Made by a program: the position numbers and the translations under genes. From Paenibacillus anaericanus (GTDB lineage: Bacteria; Bacillota; Bacilli; Paenibacillales; Paenibacillaceae), in contig NZ_RZNY01000015.1 in assembly GCF_003994475.1 (NCBI RefSeq), forward strand, positions 1-64,000: 64,000 nt of DNA, read 5' to 3'. Below are positions 19,439 to 29,118 of the stretch, piece by piece (the first letter of the stretch is position 1; the number at the start of each line of letters is the position of its first letter). The notes beneath the pieces are model-generated. The model was not told the origin of the DNA. It saw only the letters and a list, made by a program, of their open reading frames with translations, and searched no databases.

Positions 19439-20788
19439 TTACTGAGCCTTTTTCAGTTTATCAGCAGCAGTTTGAGTTTGTGATTGAATGGCAGCAGCTG
19501 CTTTGTCTAATGTTTTTTTCTTGTCTGCTACCAGTGTAAGTTCTTTAAATACACTTGTTCTAAAGTTTAATTCTAAACTTTGTGACTTTCTGAAGAGAGC
19601 GTAACTTGTTATAGTTGAATCCAAATTGGGTCTTAGTTTATAGAAAGCATCCAAACTGTAACCAGAGTACTCCTTAATCATGCGAGACAGAGGAGCACCG
19701 ATATTATTGTTGTTGGATTTATAGTATTCTTTAGCATAGTCATCTCCATGAAGATATTTGATGAAATCCCAAGCGGCATCCACATTAGATGCGTTTGCTG
19801 GAATTGCGAATATCTCAGAAATAAAAACATTTCCTGTTGACTTTCGATCCTTAGGATCCGTAGGACCAGCAGCCATACCAAGCGTAAAAGGTTTATAATT
19901 CTTCACACCACTATTTGCTGCTTTTAAGTACTGCAAAGTAGAAATGGAGGTTACGTTCATAGCTGACCGTCCCATAATGAAAGTGCTGCTTTCCAAAGAA
20001 CTTTTGGCAGATAGACTGATACCTTGGTCAAGTACCCCAGACTTATTTGCCTCGATCGACAGCTGATATGCTTTTTTCCACGCAGTTGTATTCGCAGTAG
20101 CCTTTAAGGTATTTGGATCAATGTACGTTAACCCTTCTGTTCTAGCAATATCCATGACCAAATTGCTGGATATAGTATTCATGTAACTTAGGCCCCAAAT
20201 TCGTGAATTCTTATCTCCCTTAGTAGGGAATTTACTAGCAAGTTTCAATATTTCTTCCCAAGTCATTCCATCCTTTGGTAATTGAACCTTGTATTTTTTA
20301 AATAAATCAACATTATATAAAATGGCATACGACCCCACCGTTGGGCTTAACCCATAAAGTTTGCCACCGCCTTGTTTCTTCAATTCATCAAGCAAGCTAG
20401 GGTATAACGTTGTCGTGTCGTAATTATCACGCTTAATTAATGGGTCTAAATCTACCAACTTATTTTCCTTAGCCATTTGTTTGTAATTGTACGGAGCTAG
20501 CATAACAAGGTCCGGTGAATGCTTTTCGATAAGTCTGTTGTAATCTAATGCATCAGTGAGTGTTACTACTTGAATGTCTGTATTAGGATACTTCTTACTA
20601 AACAAATCCCCATAAGTCTTATTGAATCCCTCTTCACTCCAGTACAATACTTTTAAAGTTCGATTCGTATTTACCTGGTTGTCTGGATCTGCGGAGCTTT
20701 TTGGGTCTGTGCTAAAACCTACTGATATAAGCATTAACATAAAACTCAAACTAACGATGAATACCTTCTGTAATAAATTGCGCTTCAA
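19439..20788 (-). CDS. extracellular solute-binding protein, family 1-like, no lipobox
   Basis: A 449-residue protein like the substrate-binding subunits of carbohydrate ABC importers. The sequence has VLYWSEEG, FSKKYPNTDIQVV, PDLVMLAP, GLSPTVGSYAILYNVDLF and WDFIKYLHG, each typical of the fold. The N-terminus KRNLLQKVFIVSLSFMLML is a signal-like membrane stretch, but the expected lipobox cysteine is missing (the segment reads SVGFSTDP), and no permease or ATPase genes adjoin it. TTG at 20788 is preferred because GGAGG lies about 8 bases upstream. It follows the Bce-like genes by about 100 bases. A palindromic TAAACGTTTA (20841-20850) lies upstream. Confidence 0.75.
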   Translation of the reverse strand: MKRNLLQKVFIVSLSFMLMLISVGFSTDPKSSADPDNQVNTNRTLKVLYWSEEGFNKTYGDLFSKKYPNTDIQVVTLTDALDYNRLIEKHSPDLVMLAPYNYKQMAKENKLVDLDPLIKRDNYDTTTLYPSLLDELKKQGGGKLYGLSPTVGSYAILYNVDLFKKYKVQLPKDGMTWEEILKLASKFPTKGDKNSRIWGLSYMNTISSNLVMDIARTEGLTYIDPNTLKATANTTAWKKAYQLSIEANKSGVLDQGISLSAKSSLESSTFIMGRSAMNVTSISTLQYLKAANSGVKNYKPFTLGMAAGPTDPKDRKSTGNVFISEIFAIPANASNVDAAWDFIKYLHGDDYAKEYYKSNNNNIGAPLSRMIKEYSGYSLDAFYKLRPNLDSTITSYALFRKSQSLELNFRTSVFKELTLVADKKKTLDKAAAAIQSQTQTAADKLKKAQ

Positions 20789-20840
20789 AAATAAAACCTC
20801 CACTCAATTTTTTGTATGATTTCTTCAATAAATCTTTATA

Positions 20841-20850
20841 TAAACGTTTA
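20841..20850. promoter_or_regulatory. palindrome TAAACGTTTA before the solute-binding gene
   Basis: A 10-base perfect palindrome with a central CG, the style of LacI/GalR-family operators, 53 bases before the start of the solute-binding gene. It may be chance in an AT-rich stretch. Confidence 0.3.
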
Positions 20851-20891
20851 AGCAAAATAAAAATTTACGGTAATGATTGAATAAGTGTCCT

Positions 20892-22844
20892 TCAAACCAT
20901 CATTTTCTTAAGACTGCGTATATATCGTGATTTCACAATGATGAAAAAGACGCTTTGTAGAATCAGATACGTAGCAAATGTGATCAGTACCGGTTTGAGC
21001 ACATGCATGATTCCCATCTCCGAAAGGATGGGGGTGATGACAACAAGACTCTGAACGGCGGCTACAACAATTGGAATATAGAAGAGTACCGCAATTTGTT
21101 TGGTCGCTGATGCTGCCATTTCACGTGTGCTTAACCCTATCTTAGATAATGCACGGTACATACGAATGTCCGCAGCCAACTCACTATGCAGCTTGAAGTA
21201 GAGAAAACTCGCCGATGCAACCGAAAAGATTAAGGCGACAAAGATACTGACGAAGCTGAGCATGGCTGTACTTTGTTTGAGGGATATATAAGTAGCGCCG
21301 CGTGAAGTTAGATGGAACACTTCCTCGCTTTTCCCCTCCATATCGACATTCCATTTGCTCAGCTTGGTACCTACTCTAGTTTCCTGACTGCTGATGGAAG
21401 GCAGTGAACCTGTATCCCATGCTGGTACCTTATAGTAATAATCGATATTAGGTTTGAACTCCTTACCCTCTTCAGCCAATTTGGCTACTCTTACTGTCTC
21501 CATCCACGATTCTGGCACAATCAGCAAAGGAATTATTGAAGTCATGAACTCTATAGAATCTGTAGTTACACTCTCCTTGATATAAAGGGATACGGAGGGC
21601 TGTTCATCCAGAGTAACCATACGGTTATGGATATAATCATCCCTTTCAACTTCTGGTGAAGCTAAGAGAACCGCTTCATTTGAACCAAGTTTTGTTACGG
21701 CTGGGAGATCAATCAAAGGCGCAAGCTCATTATATTGAGAAATTCCGATCAGAAGCACGTTCTTGCTGCCTGCCTCATTAAGGACTGAGGCATATAACGT
21801 ATCGGTTCTCGTCTCCGTATACTCTACACCTGCTGCCTTTAGCTCTTGGTGAATTATACTTCGGTCAGGTTCTGTCGATGAGGTCCGGAAATACGTTTGT
21901 GTAATGGCAAAGGGTTCCCCAGTATACAACTCTTTTCCGTTCTGGTTAATGGCCAATACAACACCTGCCCCCATACTGGCCAAAGCAGTCACTACGGTAA
22001 TCAGGAATAACATCCGTGAGTTGTCACGCAATTTGTAGCTCATTTCCGATATCCAGAGCAACCGCGTGCCGCGCCATGTAGATCTCCGACTGCGTTGAAG
22101 CAGACGAATGAAAAAAACGGACAGCTGTGAGTAGAAAAAATAGGTTCCGGTAATTCCCGTAACGGCTGCCAGAATAATAGCAAAGGGGCTTAATTCCATC
22201 CGCAGGGCATAAAACCCGATAGCCAGTAGTACTGCACCAAGCAGTGAATGAAAGAGGGAGGCTTTAGGCTGTTGTTTCGGTTTAACATTTCCTTGTAGTA
22301 GCTCTAGTACGTTGTTTTTGCGGATAAACAGCAAAGTAAAGATGGAGATGACCAGAAATAAGGAGATGAAAGAAAGGGAAGTGACCAGCATCGCTTTGGT
22401 TGGCCAGTAGAAGGGCAAATCCTCAATTCCGATCGTTTTGGTGCTGAAGAGCAGGAACAACTTGGAGAGCAGCATGCCGCCAGCGATTCCTGTTGCGATG
22501 GCAACAATGCCGATCAGCATATTTTCTAGGAAGATCAGCTTGTTAATCTGGCTCGGCCGGGCACCCAGGATGGATAAAATCCCAAACTCCAGATTGCGTG
22601 ATTTTAAAAACGAACCGATGGAATACAGCACGAAGAAAAAGGCGAACACATACACAATGTAGGCTGCAACTCGCATACTCATGGCCGCCATGGGTCCCAT
22701 ATCGTTATTTGCAATCTCAGGGTGATAAATGAATACGGAATAAGCGAAAAACACCATGACCATAAAAGCGCTGCTCAGAAAATAAGCAATATAAGCCCGT
22801 GCGTTACGCCGCACATTATTAAACGCGAATTGAGGAAAGTTCAT
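20892..22844 (-). CDS. BceB-type ABC transporter permease
   Basis: The 650-residue FtsX-like permease of a Bce module, which together with its ATPase frees wall precursors from peptide antibiotics and signals to the sensor kinase. The start MNFPQFAFNNVRRNARAYIAYFLSS is characteristic, as is the run of ten membrane helices with a large extracellular domain (about 310-520) between helices seven and eight. ATG at 22844 follows GGGGAGGG and overlaps the ATPase gene by 26 bases. The substrate cannot be told from sequence alone. Confidence 0.9.
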   Translation of the reverse strand: MNFPQFAFNNVRRNARAYIAYFLSSAFMVMVFFAYSVFIYHPEIANNDMGPMAAMSMRVAAYIVYVFAFFFVLYSIGSFLKSRNLEFGILSILGARPSQINKLIFLENMLIGIVAIATGIAGGMLLSKLFLLFSTKTIGIEDLPFYWPTKAMLVTSLSFISLFLVISIFTLLFIRKNNVLELLQGNVKPKQQPKASLFHSLLGAVLLAIGFYALRMELSPFAIILAAVTGITGTYFFYSQLSVFFIRLLQRSRRSTWRGTRLLWISEMSYKLRDNSRMLFLITVVTALASMGAGVVLAINQNGKELYTGEPFAITQTYFRTSSTEPDRSIIHQELKAAGVEYTETRTDTLYASVLNEAGSKNVLLIGISQYNELAPLIDLPAVTKLGSNEAVLLASPEVERDDYIHNRMVTLDEQPSVSLYIKESVTTDSIEFMTSIIPLLIVPESWMETVRVAKLAEEGKEFKPNIDYYYKVPAWDTGSLPSISSQETRVGTKLSKWNVDMEGKSEEVFHLTSRGATYISLKQSTAMLSFVSIFVALIFSVASASFLYFKLHSELAADIRMYRALSKIGLSTREMAASATKQIAVLFYIPIVVAAVQSLVVITPILSEMGIMHVLKPVLITFATYLILQSVFFIIVKSRYIRSLKKMMV

Positions 22845-23589
22845 AACTATTCCCTCCCCAAAACGAAAGTGTGTCGATAATCCTCTGGAAAAAGGCCTGG
22901 CGATTATCGCCACGGTGAATTTCAGCGGCTAACTTGCCGTCCTTGATGAAGATGATCCGGTTGCAGTAACTCGCTGCCAGTGGATCATGGGTAACGAGCA
23001 TCAGTGTGGTGCCTTGCGTGTGGTTAATATTCTCCAGAGATTCCATGACGATCCGTGAGGAATTAGAGTCCAGGGATCCGGTTGGCTCATCTGCCAGAAT
23101 CATCGCAGGCGAAGTAATGATCGCCCGGGCAATAGCGGTCCGCTGCCGTTGTCCACCGGATATTTCATAGGTGCGTTTTTTCAGGATATCTGTAATGTTA
23201 AGTTGCCCTGCAACCTTCTGTAGCAGAGATTCCATCTCACTCAGCTTACGGTTGTCCAGCGTAAGCGGGAGCACAATATTCTCAGCTACGGTTAATGTCT
23301 CCATGAGATTAAAATCCTGAAAGACGAAGCCAAGTTGTCTGCGGCGGAAATGGGCCAGTTCTTTCTTTTTCATCTTATAAGGATTACTACCATTGATGCT
23401 CACCTCTCCAGATGAGGGTTGGTCGATAGTAGATACCATATTAAGCAATGTGGTTTTGCCACTGCCTGAAGGTCCCATGATACCTACAAATTCACCGCTC
23501 TCAACACTGAGATGGATATCCGTAAGGGCCTGGGTATGCACTTTGCCGGGATATACTTTATTCAGTGCTTTGACTTCTAATACGTTCAA
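22819..23589 (-). CDS. BceA-type ABC transporter ATPase
   Basis: The 256-residue ATPase subunit partnering the permease. Walker A is GPSGSGKTTLL (about 39-49), the Q-loop FVFQDFNLM, signature SGGQRQR, Walker B MILADEPTGSLD and the H-loop VTHD. The start is TTG at 23589 behind AAAGGAATGG, a weak site. Candidate response-regulator repeats lie 109-141 bases upstream of it. Confidence 0.92.
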   Translation of the reverse strand: MNVLEVKALNKVYPGKVHTQALTDIHLSVESGEFVGIMGPSGSGKTTLLNMVSTIDQPSSGEVSINGSNPYKMKKKELAHFRRRQLGFVFQDFNLMETLTVAENIVLPLTLDNRKLSEMESLLQKVAGQLNITDILKKRTYEISGGQRQRTAIARAIITSPAMILADEPTGSLDSNSSRIVMESLENINHTQGTTLMLVTHDPLAASYCNRIIFIKDGKLAAEIHRGDNRQAFFQRIIDTLSFWGGNSYELSSIRV

Positions 23590-23697
23590 TAGATTCCATT
23601 CCTTTCCTTAGGAAATATGAGTCACCTCCATTGTTTCAAGATGTCTTCGTCCTGTTTCCAATGTACAGGGTGAGGCATTTCACTGCTATGTATTTAC

Positions 23698-23730
23698 CTT
23701 AAGGTTATCTTACAAGTCACTTAAGGTTAT
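23698..23730 (-). promoter_or_regulatory. tandem 11-bp repeats, candidate BceR-type operator
   Basis: Between the kinase stop and the ATPase gene the minus strand reads ATAACCTTAAG (23720-23730), TGACTTGTAAG (23709-23719) and ATAACCTTAAG again (23698-23708). The outer two are identical and 22 bases apart, two helical turns; the middle unit shares TAAG at the same phase. Such in-phase direct repeats are the usual sites of OmpR-family regulators, and BceR-type regulators induce their transporter genes. Confidence 0.6.
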
Positions 23731-23737
23731 GTTCGGT

Positions 23738-24733
23738 TTACTGCCTTTGGGTATTGCCGTTAAAAATAATCCGTACCGTGGTTCCAGCTTCGGGCTGAGA
23801 TTCCAAAAGGACGGCATGTCCTAGTTTGGTGCAAATTTCTTTAACCAGATAAAGTCCCATACCGGTGGACTCATGATATTGGCGCCCGCGTTCGCCGGTA
23901 AAATAAGGGTTGAATACCCTTTTAAGATCTTCCTTAGAAATGCCGATGCCCTGATCTGAAATCTCGAGAATAGTATCGTTGCCGAGGCGCTGTGCAGAGA
24001 TCGTCACCGCTTTGCCGGATCCAGCCGTGTAATTTACAGCATTGGTCAAAATTTGGGTCAACATGAAAATCAGCCATTTGGCATCGCTATACACCCGGAA
24101 TCCGGCATCAACTTGAATATTCACGTATACGCCCCGGCGAATAAATAATCTACGATTCTCGGATACCACTTCGCTGACTATCTTGCGGAGAATTAATGAT
24201 TCTACGTGGAGATCATCTTCGAAACGGTCGAGACGAGATGTATAGATGACCATTTCCAGTCCTTTGCGCAGCTTCTCCAGCTCTTCCTGAATGCTGCTAG
24301 CGGTTTCATCCTCTAAATCCTCCAGGGTAAGCTGAATAACAGAGAGTGGCGTCTTCATCTGATGCACCCAGCGGTTGATGAACACAATATGCTGGTCCAT
24401 CTGTCGGACATTCACATTCAACTTATCCTGATACTGGCGATCCATGTTCCGCAGTAATTCATTAACGGCCTCGGGAAGCGGAACATCTCCCAATGGTGTC
24501 AAATGATCCACAAGCATGTTATTGGGAAAACTTAATAGCGCATATAATCTGCGATGCTGAACATAACGATAGCCGAGGTACAAGAGAAGAATAACGCCGC
24601 TCAGGAGTACACCGTACAGCATGATCGCAGGAGGCCTGTTCTCACCTGAGATCCAATACAGCACAGGAACAAGGATGATTTGAATCAGATAGAAGAGCAG
24701 TAGCGGAAGTTGGTCCTTCCAGAACAATCTCAT
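23738..24733 (-). CDS. BceS-type intramembrane-sensing histidine kinase
   Basis: A 331-residue kinase with two N-terminal membrane helices (about 7-30 and 38-56) and almost no extracellular loop, the mark of kinases that sense through a partner transporter. The phosphoacceptor is in WVHQMKTPLSVIQL; the N box QILTNAVNYT, EISDQGIGIS and STGMGLYLVKE complete the ATP-binding domain. Its start overlaps the regulator stop by four bases. Confidence 0.93.
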   Translation of the reverse strand: MRLFWKDQLPLLLFYLIQIILVPVLYWISGENRPPAIMLYGVLLSGVILLLYLGYRYVQHRRLYALLSFPNNMLVDHLTPLGDVPLPEAVNELLRNMDRQYQDKLNVNVRQMDQHIVFINRWVHQMKTPLSVIQLTLEDLEDETASSIQEELEKLRKGLEMVIYTSRLDRFEDDLHVESLILRKIVSEVVSENRRLFIRRGVYVNIQVDAGFRVYSDAKWLIFMLTQILTNAVNYTAGSGKAVTISAQRLGNDTILEISDQGIGISKEDLKRVFNPYFTGERGRQYHESTGMGLYLVKEICTKLGHAVLLESQPEAGTTVRIIFNGNTQRQ

Positions 24734-25428
24734 GGTGCTGCACTGGAGACACTCAGACGATAGCCAGCACCCCTTACCGTTTCTACAACATCTCCTACGC
24801 CAAGATCCTTGAGCTTTTTGCGGACACGCGTAATATAGACGTTCAGTGTATTATCATCGATGAAATGCTGATCTTCCCACATGAGATCCAGCAGTTTCTC
24901 CCGGGTGACAACACGCTCCTCCTTTAACATTAGCGCTTCCATCAGGATAGCCTCTTTCTGTGTCAGCTCCATTGATTCTCCAGCATATTGGATCATATAG
25001 CGTTCAGGAAATAGGGTTAGAGCACCCGAATGCAGCTTACGCTCCTCCTGGGTTTGTGAGTATGAACCATATGCCCTGCGCAAATGGCTACGAATTTTGG
25101 CCAATACGACCTCATAGTGGAAAGGTTTCGTGATATAATCATCCCCGCCGTTCTCCAGCGCCATCACCTGATCCATCCCGCTGTCTCTGGCAGAGATGAA
25201 TAGAATCGGACATAGCGAAGATTGGCGAATCTGGCGGCACCAGTAAAAGCCGTCATATTTGGGCAGATTGACATCCAGCAACACGAGATCCGCAGCGCTT
25301 TCCTTAAAGGCCTCAAGCACGTTGTTGAAATCATCAACGATAACTGTATGATATTCATATTTGGAGAGGTAAGCACTCAGTAGACCTGCAAGCTTAGCAT
25401 CATCCTCAATGATAAAAATGGTTTCCAT
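24730..25428 (-). CDS. BceR-type response regulator (OmpR family)
   Basis: A 232-residue regulator. The receiver has acidic IEDD, the phosphorylation aspartate in LLDVNLPKYDG, and the lysine in ITKPFHYE. The C-terminal winged helix ends with DDNTLNVYITRVRKKL and VRGAGYRL, the recognition helix and wing. ATG at 25428 follows AAGGAG. It is the first gene of the four-gene module and is expected to bind repeats ahead of the ABC genes. Confidence 0.94.
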   Translation of the reverse strand: METIFIIEDDAKLAGLLSAYLSKYEYHTVIVDDFNNVLEAFKESAADLVLLDVNLPKYDGFYWCRQIRQSSLCPILFISARDSGMDQVMALENGGDDYITKPFHYEVVLAKIRSHLRRAYGSYSQTQEERKLHSGALTLFPERYMIQYAGESMELTQKEAILMEALMLKEERVVTREKLLDLMWEDQHFIDDNTLNVYITRVRKKLKDLGVGDVVETVRGAGYRLSVSSAAP

Positions 25429-25523
25429 ATTATCACTCCTTTTGTCAATAATACAGTAACACAATCTGGAAAAATCATGTAAGATATCGGCGAAACCAAT
25501 ATAAATTCAAAAGTAGGAGAGGA

Positions 25524-25558
25524 TAAAAAAAAGTCCATCCCCGAACCAGTCGGGTATG
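25524..25558 (-). terminator. intrinsic terminator after sbcC
   Basis: On the minus strand CAT-CCCGA, loop CTGG, TCGGG-ATG with one mismatch is followed by GAC and eight T residues. It lies about 125 bases past the sbcC stop and ends the addBA-sbcDC unit. Confidence 0.8.
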
Positions 25559-25683
25559 AACTGATAATACCAACATTCTGCTGCGTCGCATACGTTCCTC
25601 GGTCGCAGTGAAGATTTTTAAGAGAAGCGAATTCAAGCGACACAGCTCTAATCTGATTATAAAAGCTGAATTACTAGCTAAAC

Positions 25684-28600
25684 TTATAAATTCTCCACAA
25701 TAACCTTGGAGCCTTCTCCTCCACTCTCTGCGGGAACTACAATCAGCTTACGAGGTAAGCGGGAACGCAGTTCAGCGACATGACTTATAATTCCTACAGC
25801 GAGATGATCATTGTGCAAATGCTCCAGCGAAGTTACAACAGTATCCAATAACTCCGGATCCAGTGTTCCAAAGCCCTCGTCTAGGAAGAAGAACTGTAAC
25901 GGGTATTGGCCGCGTAACTGAATTTGCGCAGAGAGTGCCAATGCTAACGCTAATGACGTAAGGAAAGTTTCCCCTCCTGAAAGAGTAGCCACAGGTCGCT
26001 TAACTCCTCCATTCGCATCGTCACAGATGACGAACCCGCCGCCAGAATCCGTCTCCAGCGAATAACGCTGCTTCGTCAAGAAACGTAACCGCTGGGAAGC
26101 TGACTGACTGACATTCATCAGTTGTTCTTCAGCAACATATTCGACAAAGGCATTACCGCGAAGTGAAGTTTGTAGCTTACTCAGCAATCCAGCTTCATGC
26201 TCCAATTTGCTCCGAGTTTGCTGGAGCTCCTTCCAACGAATATGCCTGTTCTGCAAATCTTCTAAATCCCGCTCTGTTCGAGCCTTACTTTGTAGGGCTA
26301 TCTCATCTTGTTCTTTAGCTATGGCCAAAGCGGCCGAACACTGCCCCCACTCCTCGTCAGTAACTGTTTTACCTTCTAATTTTGCAACCAATTCTTTAAG
26401 TGCGATTTGCAGCTCACGCTCGCTGTCTCGGTGCAATCTAATTTGCTCGGTAAAGTTTAGCATCACTTCACTGTCGATCCATGCTTCCTTAACTTCATCT
26501 TCACTACTAAATGGAGATCGTTCAAGTTCTTCGATCCATCGCTGTAGCCATGTTTGTTCCTGCTCTTGAGCAGCTGCCGCAGCCTGCTGGGCTAGAACAT
26601 CAGCTTTGGCCGACTCATGGCTCTGGGTTAGTGTCTGGCTTTGTTGTAGCGCACTCTCCTGAGCTTCCAGCCGCAAAGCATTTAAACGTTGCTGGGCTTC
26701 CTTCCATAATTCCTCAACATCGACTCCACCCGTCCATGTCTTCAACCGGTTCTGCTTCTCCAGTAATAGTTCCTGTTTGCCTTGCTGCTGGGTTTCCAAT
26801 TGGAGTAGAACCTTATCTAGTTCCACAATGTCTCGTCCCAGTGCCAACAACTTAGCACTCTTCTCTTCTATGAATGGAGTACTGAGCGTAAGCCGTTGTT
26901 TGATGTCTTCGCTCTTCGCATCCTTCTCCTGGATTTGTTTCAAGCGTTCAGTTGCCGATTCCGTAGTACCGTTAGGTAGCTCTCGTCCCCACTCCTGCTG
27001 CTTACCTTTGAGTTCATTACGAAGCGTCTCTATCCGTACTGCTAACTGTGTAAGCATTTCCGTAGCTGCTGACATCTCCGCTTCCGCCGTAGCCCGAATA
27101 GGCTGTAGAGTGGTCCGCGCTACTTGAGCCACTTTACTATCACGTTGCAACCTATCTAGCGTGGAATGCTCCGTTTCGTACTGCTTGGACAGATTCTCTG
27201 TAGCAGTTGCAACTTCAACTAACGAATGAACGACATCCCCGTCATATCGTTCCTGCTGACTATCAAGGGTAGCTGCCGCTTCGCCTCTCCCTTTACCAAG
27301 TGAGCTTAATCCGTCTGCTTCAGGTGCACCTAACAATTCTAGTAAACTCCGACAATTATCGATATCTCGAGACAGTCCATAGCGAAGTTCTCGAAGAGAG
27401 CTCAGTAAGTTTACTAGCTCAGCAAGTTTTGCTTCGCTACCCGCATCTTCTTCGTCCCCATTAAGAGCCGGATTCGGATGATGAGCTGATCCACATACCG
27501 GACAGGATTGTCCTTCTTGCAACCCGCCTGCCAAAGTGACCGACCATACATGATTCTCTTGCTCTTTGAGCGATTGTCGCATAGCAACTTCATGGAGACT
27601 TAAAACCTCTACATAAGCGGCGGCGCGATGATCTAGGGTATACAAGTTCTCAGCCGTTTGCAGTAAAGCGGCAACCTTGTCCCTGCACTCGAGTTCCGCC
27701 TCTTGCTCTTTAGAAGCTATTTCCCTCAACCTGAGGGTAGCTGCTTCAACCTTAAGGCGTTGTCCTGTCTCTTCTGCCTCTATACTGGTCAATTGCCCAG
27801 TCATCATGGACAGAATTTGTTCACGTTCTCCTGCCTCCTGCACTTCCCGTCGTTCAGAGGCCTTAACTTCGCATGTCTTGAGCAACTCTTCAAGCTCCTG
27901 TTTACGGAGCTGTGCCTTGGCCAGAAGTTGCTCCTCCTTATGTGACTCCTCACTCAGGAGCTGTTGCCGAGTCTTTCCTTCCTGCGACTTAAGCCGTAGA
28001 TCCCGAAGCTCTGAGAGGAGGGCGTCACATTCTCTCTGTAATAACCTCGCTTGCTCCAATTGATCTAAGCGTTGCAAGAGTAATGGTTCTTCACGGCTAA
28101 GCTCAGCTGATGCTATCTCCGCTCTAGCGACAGCCTGCTTGGCTAAGGCTTCCGCCTCTAGTGCCACCTTATGGGCGCTTGAAGCAAGCGCCTCACGCTC
28201 CGCTTTGAGCCGCTGAGCTTCTTTCCAAGCCGTCATAGTCGGCCTAATTTGCTCGGAGGCGGTAGCTTTAGCTAGCTTCGCTTCCAGCTCAGCTATAGCA
28301 CACTCCCGTCCCTGCAAGACCTCAAGCTCCGTCAACCGACGATTATGCTCCTGACTAAGCTCGCGCACCTTCGAGAGTTGCTCGAATCGCTGCTCCGCCT
28401 TGCTTAGTTCATGCCTCCGCTCCGTAGCCAGCAACGTCACTGCTTTCATCGCAGCCACCGCTTCTTGTAGCATCTCTTCCGAAGCATTACCCAGCCCCTG
28501 TTGCTCCGCACTAATCTCACGAAGTGTATTGTCAGTCTCCTTGACTCTGCGAGCCAGCTTCTGACCTAATAAATCTCCGTACTTCTCTAAATGAAACAAT

Positions 28601-29118
28601 CGCTGTAGCATAGCTCGCCGATCCGCACCTTTCAGCGATAGAAATTCGGCGAATTTTCCTTGGGGTAGCACAACAGCCCGGGTGAAGTCGTCCATTTTAA
28701 GTCCGATCTTCTCTTCAACACAGCGGGTCACATCGGCCAGCTTGTCAGCCCACACTTTCTCCCCCTCAGGAAGCACTTCAATAAAGCGACTGATCGTATT
28801 ACTAATGGATAGTTCATTTTGTCGTTTGAAGCGTCTCTCCACACGATAACGCTCTGTGCCTTGAGCTGAGTTCAACTCGAATGTAAACGAGACAAATAAG
28901 GAATCCTCCGATTGGTTCATGATGCCTTGCGTGCCGCCCGAAGCGCGACCTACTTTGCCATACATGGCGAGGGTGATTGCGTCCAAAATTGTCGATTTCC
29001 CACTGCCTGTAGGACCGAATATTCCAAACAGTCCCATCTCGCACAATGCGCCAAAATCAATTTCCTGCGTTTCCCGGTAGCTCTGTAGCCCCGACAATTT
29101 CAACAATATGGGTTTCAC
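25684..29118 (-). CDS. sbcC: nuclease SbcCD subunit C
   Basis: The 1144-residue SMC-like ATPase subunit of SbcCD, which opens hairpins and processes DNA ends. N-terminal Walker A is GPTGSGKSTILDAI, the zinc hook CPVCG lies in the middle of two long coiled coils (about 180-530 and 600-950), and the C-terminal half has LSGGETFL and LDEGFGTLD. Start is GTG directly after the sbcD stop, with GGGGAGGG upstream. As usual, Q/A/E/L-rich coil segments make shadow frames opposite it. Confidence 0.96.
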   Translation of the reverse strand: MKPILLKLSGLQSYRETQEIDFGALCEMGLFGIFGPTGSGKSTILDAITLAMYGKVGRASGGTQGIMNQSEDSLFVSFTFELNSAQGTERYRVERRFKRQNELSISNTISRFIEVLPEGEKVWADKLADVTRCVEEKIGLKMDDFTRAVVLPQGKFAEFLSLKGADRRAMLQRLFHLEKYGDLLGQKLARRVKETDNTLREISAEQQGLGNASEEMLQEAVAAMKAVTLLATERRHELSKAEQRFEQLSKVRELSQEHNRRLTELEVLQGRECAIAELEAKLAKATASEQIRPTMTAWKEAQRLKAEREALASSAHKVALEAEALAKQAVARAEIASAELSREEPLLLQRLDQLEQARLLQRECDALLSELRDLRLKSQEGKTRQQLLSEESHKEEQLLAKAQLRKQELEELLKTCEVKASERREVQEAGEREQILSMMTGQLTSIEAEETGQRLKVEAATLRLREIASKEQEAELECRDKVAALLQTAENLYTLDHRAAAYVEVLSLHEVAMRQSLKEQENHVWSVTLAGGLQEGQSCPVCGSAHHPNPALNGDEEDAGSEAKLAELVNLLSSLRELRYGLSRDIDNCRSLLELLGAPEADGLSSLGKGRGEAAATLDSQQERYDGDVVHSLVEVATATENLSKQYETEHSTLDRLQRDSKVAQVARTTLQPIRATAEAEMSAATEMLTQLAVRIETLRNELKGKQQEWGRELPNGTTESATERLKQIQEKDAKSEDIKQRLTLSTPFIEEKSAKLLALGRDIVELDKVLLQLETQQQGKQELLLEKQNRLKTWTGGVDVEELWKEAQQRLNALRLEAQESALQQSQTLTQSHESAKADVLAQQAAAAAQEQEQTWLQRWIEELERSPFSSEDEVKEAWIDSEVMLNFTEQIRLHRDSERELQIALKELVAKLEGKTVTDEEWGQCSAALAIAKEQDEIALQSKARTERDLEDLQNRHIRWKELQQTRSKLEHEAGLLSKLQTSLRGNAFVEYVAEEQLMNVSQSASQRLRFLTKQRYSLETDSGGGFVICDDANGGVKRPVATLSGGETFLTSLALALALSAQIQLRGQYPLQFFFLDEGFGTLDPELLDTVVTSLEHLHNDHLAVGIISHVAELRSRLPRKLIVVPAESGGEGSKVIVENL

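Noticed and set aside
26207-28063. Long serine/leucine-rich plus-strand frames
   Set aside because: They mirror the Q/E/L-rich coiled coils of sbcC on the other strand; no start signals.
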